Assembly: GCF_016612505.1 (NCBI RefSeq) | Contig: NZ_JAENRR010000014.1 | Span: 1-64,000 of the forward strand | Source: Carboxylicivirga marina | GTDB taxonomy: Bacteria; Bacteroidota; Bacteroidia; Bacteroidales; Marinilabiliaceae | Reading direction: 5' to 3' | Length of the DNA stretch: 64,000 nt | Part shown: positions 28,114 through 36,565 of the stretch, piece after piece | Position numbering within the stretch: the first letter of the stretch is position 1 | Layout: each line of letters starts with the position of its first letter | Translations under genes and position numbers: made by a program | Notes under the pieces: generated by a model | What the model saw: the letters and a program-made list of their open reading frames with translations, nothing else | The model's database searches: none | What the model was told of the DNA's origin: nothing

Positions 28114-28869
28114 TTAGTCATTTATTACAAACTTAAGCTCTTTAAACGCATACTCTCTTTTTTGTCCTTCTTTATCCACCAAAGTTAATAAGCCCATTTC
28201 GTTGATATGATCAATGCAGGCTTCAAATTTGCCTTTATTATCCTCAAACCAATGGTACCCACTAATGCGATACAATGAATTATGGTACTCGTTATTGATG
28301 AGGCTTAGGCGGTTAACCTCCAGTTGGTGATAAGCATGTTCGATATTTTCAAGCAGGCGTTCTAATAGTTTTTCAAGATTATAATGCTCATTAGTGAGTT
28401 GCCACAATGAAATAGGATTAGGTGCATCAGAAATAAATATTTCCTGATTTACATTTAAGCCAATGCCAACCACAGAGTAATCAAGCTTTGTTCCCAGAAT
28501 CGAATTTTCGATTAAAATGCCAGCTGCTTTTTTATCATTAATATAAATGTCATTGGGCCATTTGATCTTAGCTTCAATGTTTGCTATCTGCTTTATAGTT
28601 TCAATAATTGCCATTGACACCAGCTTAGATATATAAAACTGAAGATGAGGCGCTAAAAAAGTGGGGCGCAACAACAGACTAAATGTAAGGTTCTTATTTA
28701 ATTCGCTTTCCCAAACATTGCCTACCTGTCCACGTCCGGCTGTTTGATGTGGAGTTACTATCACACTGTATTCAGCTAACTTATTCTTTGCTAAAAGGTT
28801 TTTAAGCTCCGTATTTGTTGATTGTAATTCGGGGTAAACTAAAAACTCTGGTGCTGAATATGTCATCAT
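28114..28869 (-). CDS. birA: Biotin--[acetyl-CoA-carboxylase] ligase
   Basis: 251 residues, the short form without an N-terminal DNA-binding domain, so it is not a repressor. The ATP/biotin loop is TAGRGQVGNVWES. The motif IKWPNDIYINDKKAAGILIE carries the catalytic lysine-containing segment, and VVGIGLNVNQ follows. It attaches biotin to the carboxyl carrier protein. It is divergent from rsfS. Two consecutive ATGs are possible at the start. Confidence 0.93.
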   Translation of the reverse strand: MMTYSAPEFLVYPELQSTNTELKNLLAKNKLAEYSVIVTPHQTAGRGQVGNVWESELNKNLTFSLLLRPTFLAPHLQFYISKLVSMAIIETIKQIANIEAKIKWPNDIYINDKKAAGILIENSILGTKLDYSVVGIGLNVNQEIFISDAPNPISLWQLTNEHYNLEKLLERLLENIEHAYHQLEVNRLSLINNEYHNSLYRISGYHWFEDNKGKFEACIDHINEMGLLTLVDKEGQKREYAFKELKFVIND

Positions 28870-28920
28870 TGCAGTTTATTGTGAAAAAATGTCAGCTTAT
28901 GCAGCTCTTTATCTATTTGG

Positions 28921-28928
28921 CAAAAATA
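28921..28928 (-). promoter_or_regulatory. Putative -7 element of birA
   Basis: On the minus strand TATTTTTG matches TAnnTTTG. A TTTT sequence about 17 bp upstream approximates -33. The leader would be about 45 nt. Confidence 0.35.
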
Positions 28929-28953
28929 GGTGTTTATAATTTTTTAAAAGTAG

Positions 28954-28961
28954 TATCTTTG
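28954..28961 (+). promoter_or_regulatory. Putative -7 element of rsfS-ftsH
   Basis: TATCTTTG matches TAnnTTTG. The -33 region (TTTA about 17 bp upstream) is weak. It would drive rsfS and the ftsH group. Confidence 0.4.
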
Positions 28962-29078
28962 AGCAAAAGTGTACTTTTGGTTGTTTTCTTATATATTAGT
29001 TGAATAACCTATTACAGGTAGGCTTTAATCCAATCAATATAACTGCAAATAAGGCAACAGAATAAGACACTATTGCGA

Positions 29079-29450
29079 ATGAATGAAGAGAATTATTCTG
29101 CCAAGGAACTGGCGGAAGTCATTGTGAAAGGTATTCAGGAGAAGAAGGGCACAAATATTGCTATCTTGGATCTGTCAAAATTAGATAACACTATCTGTCA
29201 GTATTTTGTAATTTGTGAAGGAGAAAGTACCACGCAAGTGAATGCAATTGCTGAGGGAATAGAAGATTATGTACGGGAGCATTTAAAAGATAAGCCTAAT
29301 CATACAGAAGGAAAACAAAACGCATTGTGGGTACTGCTGGATTATTTTGATGTAGTAACACATGTTTTTCATAAAGATGAGCGAAGCTTTTATAACCTTG
29401 AAGGCTTGTGGGCCGATGCCAAACGTACAGATATAGAAAACCTATTTTAA
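29079..29450 (+). CDS. rsfS: Ribosomal silencing factor RsfS
   Basis: 123 residues from ATG 29079; an in-frame TTG at 29073 is less likely. The family signature is VICEGESTTQVNAIAEGIEDYV, with the C-terminal WVLLDYFDVVTHVFHKDERSF and FYNLEGLW. RsfS binds L14 and blocks subunit joining when nutrients are limiting. It is 15 bp upstream of ftsH, in the conserved Bacteroidota order. Confidence 0.95.
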   Translation: MNEENYSAKELAEVIVKGIQEKKGTNIAILDLSKLDNTICQYFVICEGESTTQVNAIAEGIEDYVREHLKDKPNHTEGKQNALWVLLDYFDVVTHVFHKDERSFYNLEGLWADAKRTDIENLF

Positions 29451-29465
29451 CTAGAAAGTAAACAC

Positions 29466-31505
29466 ATGTCAAACGGAAAACCAAATACACCGGGCAACGA
29501 TAAAGAAAAGTCGAAGTTTCCGAAATTTAATCTTTATTGGGCCTATGGTTTAATAGCTATTGCGCTTATATTGGTCAGCCGCATGGATTTTGGGCAGGGA
29601 CCACATAAAATTTCGTATAGCGATTTTAAAAAAGAGATTCTTACTGGTGGAGATATCGATAACATTGTAGTTATTCGAAACGAAGGCGTGGCTGAGGTCA
29701 CTATTGAGGAGGATAAACTAGATAAATACAAGCATCTTTTTAATGAGAACCTGACGAATTCAGGCCCTTCAGCCGAAGGACCTCATTTTACATTTAATTT
29801 ATCAACCATTGATAAGTTCGATGAAGCACTTGCCGTAGCCGAATCGGATCTTGGTGAAGCTATTCCTGTTGATTACGAAAGCAGAACTGATTTCCTTGGT
29901 GAGTTCTTTACTTTTATGTGGCCATTATTGCTATTAGTGGCTATTTGGATATTTATCTTCCGCCGAATGGGTTCACAAGGTGGAGCCGGTGGAGCTGGTA
30001 ACATCTTTAATGTAGGAAAGTCAAAAGCCAAGATGTTTGATAAAGAGTCATCCATCAATGTAAACTTCAAAGATGTTGCAGGTTTGGTTGAGGCCAAGCA
30101 AGAGCTGGAAGAGATTGTTTCATTCCTTAAAAAGCCGGAGAAATATACCGAGTTAGGTGGTAAAATTCCAAAAGGTGCCTTATTGGTTGGCCCTCCCGGA
30201 ACTGGTAAAACCCTTTTAGCCAAAGCTGTAGCAGGTGAAGCAAATGTGCCATTTTTTAGCATGTCGGGTTCTGATTTTGTGGAGATGTTTGTCGGCGTTG
30301 GAGCCAGCCGTGTTCGTGATTTGTTTAAGAAAGCCAAAGAGAAATCACCATGTATCGTATTTATCGATGAGATTGATGCCATAGGTCGAGCTCGTGGAAA
30401 AAGCCCTAATATGGGTTCAAACGATGAGCGCGAGAACACGCTTAACCAGTTATTAACTGAGATGGATGGATTCGGTACCAATAGTGGTGTGATTATTTTA
30501 GCTGCAACTAATCGTGCCGATATTCTGGATAGAGCGTTGATGCGTGCCGGACGATTTGATCGTCAGATCCATGTTGAGCTACCTGATTTAAAAGAGCGTA
30601 AAGCCATATTTGAAGTACACCTTCGCCCATTACGTTTGCAAGATGATGTGGAAAGTAAATTCCTGGCTAAACAAACACCTGGATTTTCAGGAGCAGATAT
30701 TGCCAATGTATGCAACGAGGCGGCATTGATTGCTGCTCGTAACGATAAAAAGATTGTTGAGAAAGAAGATTTCTTAAGTGCTGTTGACCGTATTGTTGGC
30801 GGGCTGGAGAAGAAAAATAAAATCATCTCAAAAGGTGAGAAGAAGGCCATTGCATATCACGAAGCAGGTCATGCAACTATCAGTTGGTTATTGGAGCATG
30901 CTCACCCATTGGTTAAAGTAACCATTGTACCGCGTGGTAAAGCTCTTGGAGCTGCCTGGTATTTACCTGAAGAGCGCCAATTAACCACCACTGAGCAGAT
31001 TTTAGATGAGATGTGTTCAACTTTAGGTGGACGTGCTGCAGAAGAAATCATGTTTGGTAAAATTAGTACAGGTGCCTTAAATGACCTTGAAAAAGTCACT
31101 AAGCAAGCGTATGCGATGGTATCGTATTATGGAATGAGCGAAAAGGTTGGTAACATCAGTTACTTCGATTCATCAGGTCAATCCGATTATTCGTTTAGTA
31201 AGCCATATAGCGAGAAGACGGCTGAATTATTAGACGAAGAAGTTGCTCAAATCATCGAAACACAATACAAGCGAGCTAAAGCGTTATTGGTAGAGAATCA
31301 TGAAAAGCATTCGAAACTGGCCGAACTACTGCTTGAGCGTGAGGTTATCTTTAGTGAAGATTTAGAGAAGATTTTCGGAAAACGTAAGCTGTCTGAGCAC
31401 GTAATTGAAGAGGATGATGAAACAACTGAAGAAGTTGTAGACAAAGATATTAAGGCTGAAGAAAATACTGAAAAGGATAGTTCTTCGGATAAGGATGAAA
31501 AATAA
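29466..31505 (+). CDS. ftsH: ATP-dependent zinc metalloprotease FtsH
   Basis: 679 residues. Two transmembrane helices (about 20-38 and 147-168) flank a periplasmic segment. The AAA+ domain follows, with Walker A GPPGTGKT (242-249), Walker B CIVFIDEIDAIG and the second region of homology (NRADILDRALMRAGRFDRQ). The zinc site is HEAGH, with His465 and His469 and catalytic Glu466. A long acidic tail (about 640-679) follows. It degrades misassembled membrane proteins and some soluble regulators. Its last 11 bases overlap the LUD gene start. Confidence 0.98.
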   Translation: MSNGKPNTPGNDKEKSKFPKFNLYWAYGLIAIALILVSRMDFGQGPHKISYSDFKKEILTGGDIDNIVVIRNEGVAEVTIEEDKLDKYKHLFNENLTNSGPSAEGPHFTFNLSTIDKFDEALAVAESDLGEAIPVDYESRTDFLGEFFTFMWPLLLLVAIWIFIFRRMGSQGGAGGAGNIFNVGKSKAKMFDKESSINVNFKDVAGLVEAKQELEEIVSFLKKPEKYTELGGKIPKGALLVGPPGTGKTLLAKAVAGEANVPFFSMSGSDFVEMFVGVGASRVRDLFKKAKEKSPCIVFIDEIDAIGRARGKSPNMGSNDERENTLNQLLTEMDGFGTNSGVIILAATNRADILDRALMRAGRFDRQIHVELPDLKERKAIFEVHLRPLRLQDDVESKFLAKQTPGFSGADIANVCNEAALIAARNDKKIVEKEDFLSAVDRIVGGLEKKNKIISKGEKKAIAYHEAGHATISWLLEHAHPLVKVTIVPRGKALGAAWYLPEERQLTTTEQILDEMCSTLGGRAAEEIMFGKISTGALNDLEKVTKQAYAMVSYYGMSEKVGNISYFDSSGQSDYSFSKPYSEKTAELLDEEVAQIIETQYKRAKALLVENHEKHSKLAELLLEREVIFSEDLEKIFGKRKLSEHVIEEDDETTEEVVDKDIKAEENTEKDSSSDKDEK

Positions 31506-32139
31506 TATTAAAGATACATCAGATAAAGCACGCGCGAATATTCTCAATCGCTTAAAGCATGCTGATATAAATAAAGGCGGACTGATTCCTGAAAGGGGTC
31601 GGTCCGCTGATGTTTTTCCTGTGCCTGAGAACTTGTTAGATACATTTATTGAAGAGTTCGAGAAAGTTAATGGTCAGGTATTTGTTTGTAATAATGACGA
31701 AGAGTTTACAAATCATTTTGAATCGGAAAGAGTAAGCAAAGGATGGACGAATATTATTTGTAAGGATGATGAACTGAAAGTCTTGCTGCCTGAAGAGTCC
31801 CTGCTAACAGATGATTCAAAGATGGATGATATAGGTGTTGGGATAACTGCTTGCGAATATTTAATAGCTCGTACAGGTTCAATAATGATTAGTGCTGCAG
31901 GTCTATCGGGGCGTTTACTTAATGTTTTTCCGCCTGTTCATGTCGTTGTGGCTCATGAAAACCAATTGGTAGCTTTCTTAGATGATGCCATCGAAAAATT
32001 CTCCGCGAAATATTCCGATAATTGGCCCTCACAAGCTACCATCGTAACAGGTCCCAGCCGCACGGCTGATATTGAAAAAACACTTGTTATGGGAGCTCAT
32101 GGTCCTAAAGAGTTGATTTTGTTTGTTCGCAAATATTGA
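31495..32139 (+). CDS. LUD-domain (LutC/YkgG-like) protein
   Basis: 214 residues of the LUD family (DUF162). Conserved features are IGVGITACEYLIARTGSIMI (about 118-137), the segment VFPPVHVVVAHENQLV and the C-terminal GPSRTADIEKTLVMGAHGPKE. Related proteins are LutB/LutC of lactate utilisation and LutC-like Fe-S-associated proteins. There are no LutA or LutB genes here; instead the gene overlaps ftsH by 11 bases and precedes cdsA. Lactate catabolism is therefore unlikely to be the explanation for its position, and its job in this context is not established. Confidence 0.85.
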   Translation: MKNNIKDTSDKARANILNRLKHADINKGGLIPERGRSADVFPVPENLLDTFIEEFEKVNGQVFVCNNDEEFTNHFESERVSKGWTNIICKDDELKVLLPEESLLTDDSKMDDIGVGITACEYLIARTGSIMISAAGLSGRLLNVFPPVHVVVAHENQLVAFLDDAIEKFSAKYSDNWPSQATIVTGPSRTADIEKTLVMGAHGPKELILFVRKY

Positions 32140-32165
32140 TGATTTTCTTTTTTGGCAGGATATAT

Positions 32166-32173
32166 TAACTTTG
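32166..32173 (+). promoter_or_regulatory. Possible internal -7 element before cdsA
   Basis: TAACTTTG matches TAnnTTTG in the 52-bp LUD-cdsA spacer, with a TTTC about 19 bp upstream as a weak -33. Confidence 0.35.
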
Positions 32174-32191
32174 CAGCACTAAAGATAATCA

Positions 32192-33001
32192 ATGAATAAT
32201 TTCTTACAGCGCACTTTGACAGGCATACTGTTCGTTGGAGCAGTGGCCGGATCTATATTTATACATCCTATCGCTTTCTTTTTGGTTTGCTTGCTGGTCG
32301 CTGTCATCGGAATGCTTGAGCTAGGGCGACTTTTGGAAAGTAAATATGGCCGTCTGAATATCTTTTCTGCATTACTTTTAGGGCTTACATTTCAGATTCT
32401 GGTGTTTCTGGATACTCAGGGATACATCGAACGAAGTTGGTATGTTATTTTAATGCCGCTGGTTTGGTTGCCCTTTGTTTACGAACTTTTTAAGGGCGGA
32501 GAGAATCCTTTTCAGAGGATTGCACTAACCTTATTGTTACCTGTTTATATTTCGTTGCCTTTAAGTTTCTTATTCCTAACGGGATGTGTTAATGGAACGT
32601 TTCAGGCATCCATATTATTAGGTTTTTTCATATTAGTTTGGTGTAACGATAGTGGTGCTTATGTTGTTGGTGTAACAATTGGGAAACATAAATTATATGA
32701 ACGAATTTCACCCAAAAAAACCTGGGAAGGATTTTTCGGAGGTGTTGTATTTACAATGATTGCAGGGTTCGTCATATTTAAAATAACGGGTATTGCCACT
32801 TTACCTGTTTGGATAGCTGCAGCTTTGTTGGTGTCGGTTTTCGGAACAATTGGTGATTTGGTAGAATCCATGTTAAAGCGCAATGTGGGTATAAAAGACT
32901 CCGGTTCGATATTACCCGGTCATGGCGGGGTGCTAGATCGCTTCGATGCAGTTTTGTTTGCGGCCCCAATGATATTTGCGCTGTTTGTTTTATTTGGTTA
33001 A
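32192..33001 (+). CDS. cdsA: Phosphatidate cytidylyltransferase
   Basis: 269 residues with about eight transmembrane helices. The CDP-alcohol signature S-x-x-x-x-x-x-H-G-G-x-x-D-R-x-D-x is present as ILPGHGGVLDRFDAVLFAAP near the C-terminus, preceded by RISPKKTWEGFFGG. It makes CDP-diacylglycerol from phosphatidate and CTP at the inner membrane. The neighbouring psd gene uses the same pathway. Confidence 0.96.
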   Translation: MNNFLQRTLTGILFVGAVAGSIFIHPIAFFLVCLLVAVIGMLELGRLLESKYGRLNIFSALLLGLTFQILVFLDTQGYIERSWYVILMPLVWLPFVYELFKGGENPFQRIALTLLLPVYISLPLSFLFLTGCVNGTFQASILLGFFILVWCNDSGAYVVGVTIGKHKLYERISPKKTWEGFFGGVVFTMIAGFVIFKITGIATLPVWIAAALLVSVFGTIGDLVESMLKRNVGIKDSGSILPGHGGVLDRFDAVLFAAPMIFALFVLFG

Positions 33002-33025
33002 TGATAAATAAAGTTTAAAGATATA

Positions 33026-33679
33026 ATGACTATTCATAAGGAAGGATTTGGAACAATATTCGTAGTGCTGGCATTTGTTTTGGCACTCAATGCTGGAGTA
33101 TATTTTCTGGCAGGCGTTGAAGTCACAAAGTTTACAAGCTTGGCTTCTTTTATTGTATTTGCGTTGGTGTTAAATTTCTTTAGAAACCCTAAGCGTGATG
33201 CCGTTGTACAAGATGGAGCAATTATCGCTCCTGCCGATGGTAAAGTTGTTGCTATCGAAGAAGTTGAAGAAAACGAATACCTTAAAACAAAATGCCTGCA
33301 GGTATCTATTTTTATGTCCGTGTTTAATGTGCATATTAATTGGTTTCCTATTAAAGGACTTGTAAAGTACTTCAGGCATCATAACGGCCGGTTTATGGCA
33401 GCTTATTTGCCTAAGTCTTCTACTGAGAATGAGCGCACAACTGTGGTTATTGAAAACGAAAACGGAACACAGATTCTTGTAAGACAGGTTGCTGGTGCCA
33501 TGGCTCGGCGAATTGTTTGTTATGCCGAGGAAGAGACTAAAATTGGACAAGGGCAACAGATGGGCTTTATCAAATTTGGCTCACGGGTTGATTTGTATTT
33601 ACCTCTTGATACAAGAATTGATGTTAAGCTCGATCAGAAAGTAACCGGGCGACAAACAATATTAGGTTGGTTTAAATAG
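33026..33679 (+). CDS. psd: Phosphatidylserine decarboxylase proenzyme (short form)
   Basis: 217 residues, of the shorter archaeal-type form. The self-cleavage site is the Gly-Ser pair in IKFGSRVDL (Gly185-Ser186), which gives the pyruvoyl group on the alpha subunit. Other conserved segments are IIAPADGKVV (about 69-78) and FMSVFNVHINWFP. One or two N-terminal transmembrane helices anchor the beta subunit. It forms phosphatidylethanolamine and follows cdsA by 24 bp. Confidence 0.96.
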   Translation: MTIHKEGFGTIFVVLAFVLALNAGVYFLAGVEVTKFTSLASFIVFALVLNFFRNPKRDAVVQDGAIIAPADGKVVAIEEVEENEYLKTKCLQVSIFMSVFNVHINWFPIKGLVKYFRHHNGRFMAAYLPKSSTENERTTVVIENENGTQILVRQVAGAMARRIVCYAEEETKIGQGQQMGFIKFGSRVDLYLPLDTRIDVKLDQKVTGRQTILGWFK

Positions 33680-33703
33680 GAGTTTCATCTTTCAGATATA
33701 TAG

Positions 33704-33729
33704 GGCTATCCATTGGGTAGCCTTTTTTT
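33704..33729 (+). terminator. Rho-independent terminator after psd
   Basis: Stem GGCTATCC / GGGTAGCC (one T-G pair, 3-nt loop) followed by seven T. It closes the rsfS-ftsH-LUD-cdsA-psd unit. Confidence 0.8.
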
Positions 33730-33897
33730 GTATTTATACTTTAAAACTTCTTAGGTGTTAATTTGTTAATATCAGGCAAAGGCATAAAGTGCGGATACAG
33801 AGAAAAGATTTAATAATGAAAAGAAGTAATTAAATACTTTTATATATTTTTATCGCCTTAATTGATTAATGAAAGTTGTTAACAAAATCATATAATT

Positions 33898-34515
33898 ATG
33901 AGTCAATCATTATCTATGACCGGAAATTTATCGAAACCTAAAGAAACAAGCCTTTCAGGCGTTTGGCTCTTTATATTTATTGAGTTATTACTATTTGCCG
34001 GTTTGTTTTTATTATATGCTGTTTACCGATACAAAAACGGTATGGCCTTTGATTTAGCAGCAAGTGAGTTAAGTGTCGCTTCTGGTGTATGGAATACCAT
34101 TATTATACTATCTGGTAGTTTAGTGATGGCATTTGCCTCAATAGCTATCCGTAAAGGGAATAAAATGGCTGCTTTGTTTTGGTTACTTGGTGTGCTATTT
34201 ATTGGTTTTATGTTTTTGGTTAATCGTTATTTCGAATGGAAGGGACGTATTGATTTTGGTTTATTTCCAGGTAGCGAAGAGTTAGCTCGTTTAGGACATG
34301 GTGATGTGTTGTTCTTTGGCTTGTATTTTTTCATGACCGGGTTACATGCCCTTCATTTACTAGCTGGCTTTGTTGTTTTAATATATGTAACATCAAAGGT
34401 TAATAACAATTCATTAGGTGCTAACAACTACGCACTACTTGATAAAACAGGAACATATTGGCATTTAGCTACATTAATATGGGTGCTTATTTTTCCTTTA
34501 TTTTATTTGTTATAA
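33898..34515 (+). CDS. Cytochrome c oxidase subunit III / NorE-like membrane protein
   Basis: 205 residues with about five transmembrane helices, the length of NorE-like proteins rather than full CoxC (about 260). The conserved family pattern FFMTGLHALHLLAG and the C-terminal TYWHLATLIWVLIFPLFYLL identify it as a subunit III relative. A subunit IV-like gene follows, but no subunit I or II gene is nearby. It could support a nitric oxide reductase or a terminal oxidase encoded elsewhere. Confidence 0.85.
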   Translation: MSQSLSMTGNLSKPKETSLSGVWLFIFIELLLFAGLFLLYAVYRYKNGMAFDLAASELSVASGVWNTIIILSGSLVMAFASIAIRKGNKMAALFWLLGVLFIGFMFLVNRYFEWKGRIDFGLFPGSEELARLGHGDVLFFGLYFFMTGLHALHLLAGFVVLIYVTSKVNNNSLGANNYALLDKTGTYWHLATLIWVLIFPLFYLL

Positions 34516-34535
34516 AAACTACTAATTGAATAACT

Positions 34536-34802
34536 ATGGATAATCAAAATATAGCTTCGTCAAAAAAGTACATTCTTGTTTTTGTGGCACTTGTTGCTCT
34601 TGTATTGATTTCAACAGGAATCAGCACACTCAATCTGGGATACTTAAACCCCCTATTAACGATAGGCTTGGCTGGAGTTAGTGCTATCATTGTATTAACT
34701 CAATTTATGAAAATAAAACTAGATGGTAGTTTTGCCCGCTTGCTTGTAGCTGGAATTTTGGCTTTAGCACTACTCATCTTCTTTGTGGCGTTCGTAGGTT
34801 AA
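34536..34802 (+). CDS. Cytochrome c oxidase subunit IV-like protein (COX4_pro)
   Basis: 88 residues with three predicted transmembrane helices, matching the prokaryotic COX IV family (PF03626) seen next to heme-copper oxidase and NorE genes. It is 20 bp downstream of the subunit III-like gene and is presumably co-transcribed. The function is structural or unknown. Confidence 0.75.
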   Translation: MDNQNIASSKKYILVFVALVALVLISTGISTLNLGYLNPLLTIGLAGVSAIIVLTQFMKIKLDGSFARLLVAGILALALLIFFVAFVG

Positions 34803-34932
34803 AAAATAATATTTCTATTCAAAGCGATGCTTTCTAAGGAACGCTTTTTTTGTGCATTGTTGTGTCGTAATGAATCGTTTGTGCTTCCTCGGATGTACTC
34901 TTTTTCATATCTTCGCATCTAAAATATTAAGA

Positions 34933-35496
34933 ATGCACGAGGACTTAAAACAAGCACTTGAGGTGCTACGAAACGGCGGAATCATTCTTTATCCGACCGA
35001 TACAATTTGGGGAGTGGGCTGCGATGCTACCAATGCTGATGCTGTAAAACGTATCTATGAACTAAAGCAACGTGCTGATTCGAAAAGCATGCTTGTGCTT
35101 TTGGATAATACAGCCAAACTGGGTGGGTATGTCAATGATATTCCAGAGGTTGCCTACGATATGGCTGAGCTTACGACCAAGCCTCTCACCATTATTTACG
35201 ATGATGCCAAGAATTTAGCTTCTAACCTGCTGGCTGAAGATGGTAGTGTTGGTATCCGTATTACTGAAGAAACATTTTCGCAGCAATTGTGTGCTCGTTT
35301 TAAGAAGCCAATCGTTTCAACTTCAGCCAATATTAGTGGTGAACCATCGCCTCAGAATTTTAGAGAAGTGAGTGATGCTGTAAAAGAAGGCGTAGATTAT
35401 ATTGTTAATTTCCGTCAGGAAGAAACGAAAAATCCGGCACCATCAAGTATTATTAAATTGGCCAGAGACGGACAGGTGACCATTATTAGAGAGTAA
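34933..35496 (+). CDS. L-threonylcarbamoyladenylate synthase (Sua5/YciO/YrdC family)
   Basis: 187 residues from ATG 34933 (MHEDLKQALEVLRNGG). A longer frame upstream to 34852 is Cys-rich and has no family match. Conserved features are IILYPTDTIWGVGCDA (KxR/SxN-type nucleotide-binding start), KQRADSKSMLVLL and PIVSTSANISGEPSPQNF. It makes threonylcarbamoyl-AMP for the t6A37 modification of ANN-decoding tRNAs. TATCTTCG at 34908-34915 is a possible variant promoter element. Confidence 0.9.
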   Translation: MHEDLKQALEVLRNGGIILYPTDTIWGVGCDATNADAVKRIYELKQRADSKSMLVLLDNTAKLGGYVNDIPEVAYDMAELTTKPLTIIYDDAKNLASNLLAEDGSVGIRITEETFSQQLCARFKKPIVSTSANISGEPSPQNFREVSDAVKEGVDYIVNFRQEETKNPAPSSIIKLARDGQVTIIRE

Positions 35497-35504
35497 TTGA
35501 GAAT

Positions 35505-35930
35505 ATGGAAGAAACAGTTTTTAATCATTCAACAGTGGTACAAATCCGTTTTAATGATATTGACGGCTTAGGTCACGTCAATAATACTACTATCCAGGAG
35601 TATTTTGACTTAGGCCGGATGCATTATATGAAGGATGTATTTACCAATGCCATTTTCAGTGGCGAGGCTACCCTTATTCTGGCTAATATTAATACCGATT
35701 TTTTATCGCCTGTTTATTTAAAGGATCAGCTCGAAGTTAAAACCGCTATTGTGCGCATTGGCACTAAAAGTTTACAAATGGAGCAACAAGTAATTGATAA
35801 GGCTTCAGGCGTTGTGAAGGCGATGTGTAAATCTGTGATGGTAGCGTTTCTTAAAATAGAAGAAGTGGCCATTGAAATAAAGCCTGAATGGCGAGAACAG
35901 GTATGTAGTCGGGAAAAGAAAGAATTATAA
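35505..35930 (+). CDS. Acyl-CoA thioesterase (hotdog fold)
   Basis: 141 residues of the 4-hydroxybenzoyl-CoA thioesterase/YbgC group. The hotdog signature is VQIRFNDIDGLGHVNNTTIQEYF, with the catalytic Asp in DIDGLGHVNN. It hydrolyses an acyl-CoA; the acyl chain is unknown. It starts 8 bp after the threonylcarbamoyl-AMP synthase stop, so the two genes are probably co-transcribed. Confidence 0.87.
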   Translation: MEETVFNHSTVVQIRFNDIDGLGHVNNTTIQEYFDLGRMHYMKDVFTNAIFSGEATLILANINTDFLSPVYLKDQLEVKTAIVRIGTKSLQMEQQVIDKASGVVKAMCKSVMVAFLKIEEVAIEIKPEWREQVCSREKKEL

Positions 35931-35935
35931 TAAGC

Positions 35936-35969
35936 GGCCTTAAGACAAATTGTTTTAAGGCCATGTTTT
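35936..35969 (+). terminator. Terminator after the thioesterase gene
   Basis: Long stem GGCCTTAAGACA / TGTTTTAAGGCC (one G-T pair, 3-nt loop) followed by ATGTTTTTT. The T-run runs into the stop codon of convergent rimM. Confidence 0.85.
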
Positions 35970-36506
35970 TTATAAATCGATTAATCCTTCAGGTAAATCA
36001 AAAATGATTAGTTGTTGCTCGTCATCAATGCCAGCAATAAAATGTTCAGCAATAGGTATTAGTACTTCTTCACCATCATTATCAATTTCAAACAAAGGGT
36101 TTTTAGCAATTTCACGTATCGCTATGATCTCACCAATGTGGCCATGTCCAACAGCCTGACATTGATAACCAACGAGTTGATAGGCCGAAAAATTCTGCGA
36201 TGAGATTGATTCTTTAGATTCGTCTGATTCAAGTGACTTTTCTACATAAACAGGTGCGTCAATAATCGTTAGAGCTTGTCTATCGCTTTTAACTTGCTCA
36301 AGTTTCACGAGGATATCGGCATGTTTCTTTTCTCGTAATTCGTCAATGCTAAAAGGCACCAATCCGCCATCTAAATCAAGAAAAAGAAATTCGGTATCCA
36401 AATCATCAATTGTGAATTCGTCGAATAAACGAATGACTACTTCACCAGCAATACCATGTGTTTTAACCAACACACCTATTTGTCGACAGTTATGCTTTTC
36501 AATCAT
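35970..36506 (-). CDS. rimM: Ribosome maturation factor RimM
   Basis: 178 residues from ATG 36506. An in-frame TTG at 36527 lies inside the -7 promoter element and is rejected. Conserved features are RQIGVLVKTHGIAGEVVIRLF at the N-terminus and the PRC-barrel segment with GEIIAIREIAKNPLFEI and VLIPIAEHFI. It assists 30S head maturation by binding S19. It has its own promoter, downstream of the cobalamin adenosyltransferase gene. Confidence 0.94.
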   Translation of the reverse strand: MIEKHNCRQIGVLVKTHGIAGEVVIRLFDEFTIDDLDTEFLFLDLDGGLVPFSIDELREKKHADILVKLEQVKSDRQALTIIDAPVYVEKSLESDESKESISSQNFSAYQLVGYQCQAVGHGHIGEIIAIREIAKNPLFEIDNDGEEVLIPIAEHFIAGIDDEQQLIIFDLPEGLIDL

Positions 36507-36524
36507 CTCAATGTATTTGATGGA

Positions 36525-36558
36525 CAAATATACCTAACAGACATCAGAAACTGTCAAA
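36525..36558 (-). promoter_or_regulatory. Bacteroidota-type promoter of rimM
   Basis: On the minus strand TTTG (36555-36558) and TATATTTG (36525-36532) are 22 bp apart. The transcript would start about 12-16 nt before ATG 36506, which decides the start codon. Confidence 0.7.
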
Positions 36559-36565
36559 TTCCTTT

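Noticed and set aside
29873-30481. 202-residue minus-strand frame inside ftsH
   Set aside because: Antisense to a strongly conserved AAA+ domain and low-complexity; a shadow of ftsH.
34852-34932. N-terminal extension of the threonylcarbamoyl-AMP synthase
   Set aside because: It is Cys- and Phe-rich and lacks family similarity; the conserved start is MHEDLKQALEVL.
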